Of a stretch of 64,000 nt of DNA, positions 63,642-64,000 are shown piece by piece. Below the pieces are notes generated by a model, which saw nothing but the letters and a program-made list of their open reading frames with translations, was not told the DNA's origin and did no database searches. The DNA comes from a virus. The position numbers were made by a program, and so were the translations under genes. The number at the start of each line of letters is the position of its first letter. Position 1 is the first letter of the stretch. Where the stretch lies: the IMG/VR virus record IMGVR_UViG_3300042731_011014, positions 113,891 to 177,890 of that record, one strand, 5' to 3'.

Positions 63642-63892
63642 TACACTAACTTCTTAAAAATACTAAAAACCGACTTAGTTAATGGGCATCCGGCAGGGAA
63701 CCCATCTGGTATTCGACCATCCTCGGTAAAACCGTCTTGTTCATTCATCTGAACACCGTCATCTCGGTAACTCCATTCCTCGGCATTACATCGATGAAAA
63801 CTAGGACCATATGGGACACCTTTTTCCCTCCATTCAAAACAATAAAAGGGACATTCCTCACCGCACTTACTAACCTTTATTTCAACTTTCAT
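63641..63892 (-). CDS. Cys-rich hypothetical protein (83 aa)
   Basis: From ATG 63892 (an earlier TTG is less likely). KVEIKVSKCGEECPFYCFEW, then FHRCNAEEW and FPAGCPLTK: five cysteines that could bind zinc or a cluster. Resembles short phage proteins of unknown role. Confidence 0.55.
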   Translation of the reverse strand: MKVEIKVSKCGEECPFYCFEWREKGVPYGPSFHRCNAEEWSYRDDGVQMNEQDGFTEDGRIPDGFPAGCPLTKSVFSIFKKLV

Positions 63893-63935
63893 TGACAATT
63901 TCCAAATATTGGGATGAATGTGTATTTGTTTAATG

Positions 63936-64000
63936 TCACGTCAATTTTAACTTTTTTTCTTCAGCTATTTTTTGCCATATTTCCCATAGTGATGGTGATC
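63936..64000 (-). CDS. C-terminal end of a gene running off the window
   Basis: The last 20 codons, ending SLWEIWQKIAEEKKLKLT then TGA, stay open to the window edge. Composition looks coding; identity unknown. Confidence 0.35.
   Translation of the reverse strand, partial: SPSLWEIWQKIAEEKKLKLT

Noticed and set aside
1-64000. Prophage in a bacterial chromosome
   Set aside because: No integrase, att sites, flanking host genes or tRNA; lysS is the only host-like gene and is embedded in phage genes.
1-64000. Recoded genetic code (TGA read as Trp)
   Set aside because: TGA ends many intact genes, often in ATGA overlaps, so the two internal TGA cases are local.

Overview
This window is part of a large tailed phage (myovirus) genome of the T4 superfamily, AT-rich and almost gene-tight, with every recognisable gene on the minus strand, so transcription runs from high to low coordinates. 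The evidence is a T4-like morphogenesis set: large terminase, portal, a prohead-protease/scaffold fusion, a gp23-type major capsid protein, neck proteins, contractile sheath, tail tube, tape measure, LysM wedge protein, gp27-type hub, gp5-type spike and gp25. No host chromosomal flank, integrase, tRNA or rRNA is visible. The host cannot be named from this sequence.

Layout in transcription order. 64.0-44.4 kb is an accessory/early block of short genes: pentapeptide-repeat protein, many small zinc-binding proteins, a DUF5131 protein, an orphan OmpR-type winged helix, a J-domain protein, a RecA-like ATPase, thymidylate kinase, a metallophosphoesterase, lysyl-tRNA synthetase, a matrixin-type metalloprotease, a small lipoprotein, a sigma-70 family factor and dihydroorotate dehydrogenase. 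This block also holds several broken genes (GroES-like, OmpA-like, sigma region 4-like) and a scrap of the capsid gene. 44.4-26.5 kb is the DNA packaging and head module, opened by a near-consensus promoter: a putative small terminase, two paralogous adenine methyltransferases, large terminase, the portal gene with four in-frame inteins, two core proteins, the protease-scaffold fusion, capsid, neck protein and a third (Dam-type) methyltransferase. 26.5-18.7 kb encodes probable internal head proteins that share a cleavable leader, plus head/tail completion proteins. 18.7-0 kb is the tail module, interrupted by an IscB/omega-RNA remnant, an antirepressor-like gene with a repeat-rich control region, and a free-standing HNH endonuclease.

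The genes work together as a T4-like assembly line. The S80 protease domain probably trims the capsid protein at a LxE-type site and also removes LxE/IxE/VxE leaders from a cohort of cargo proteins encoded downstream. A phage sigma factor, an RHH protein, an orphan winged helix and palindromic operators suggest stage-specific transcription. The least ordinary features are the portal with four inteins, the capsid-targeting leader family, the truncated IscB locus with its intact-looking guide RNA, a probable -1 frameshift in the tail chaperone, and the lysyl-tRNA synthetase that has replaced the front half of an OmpA-like gene.
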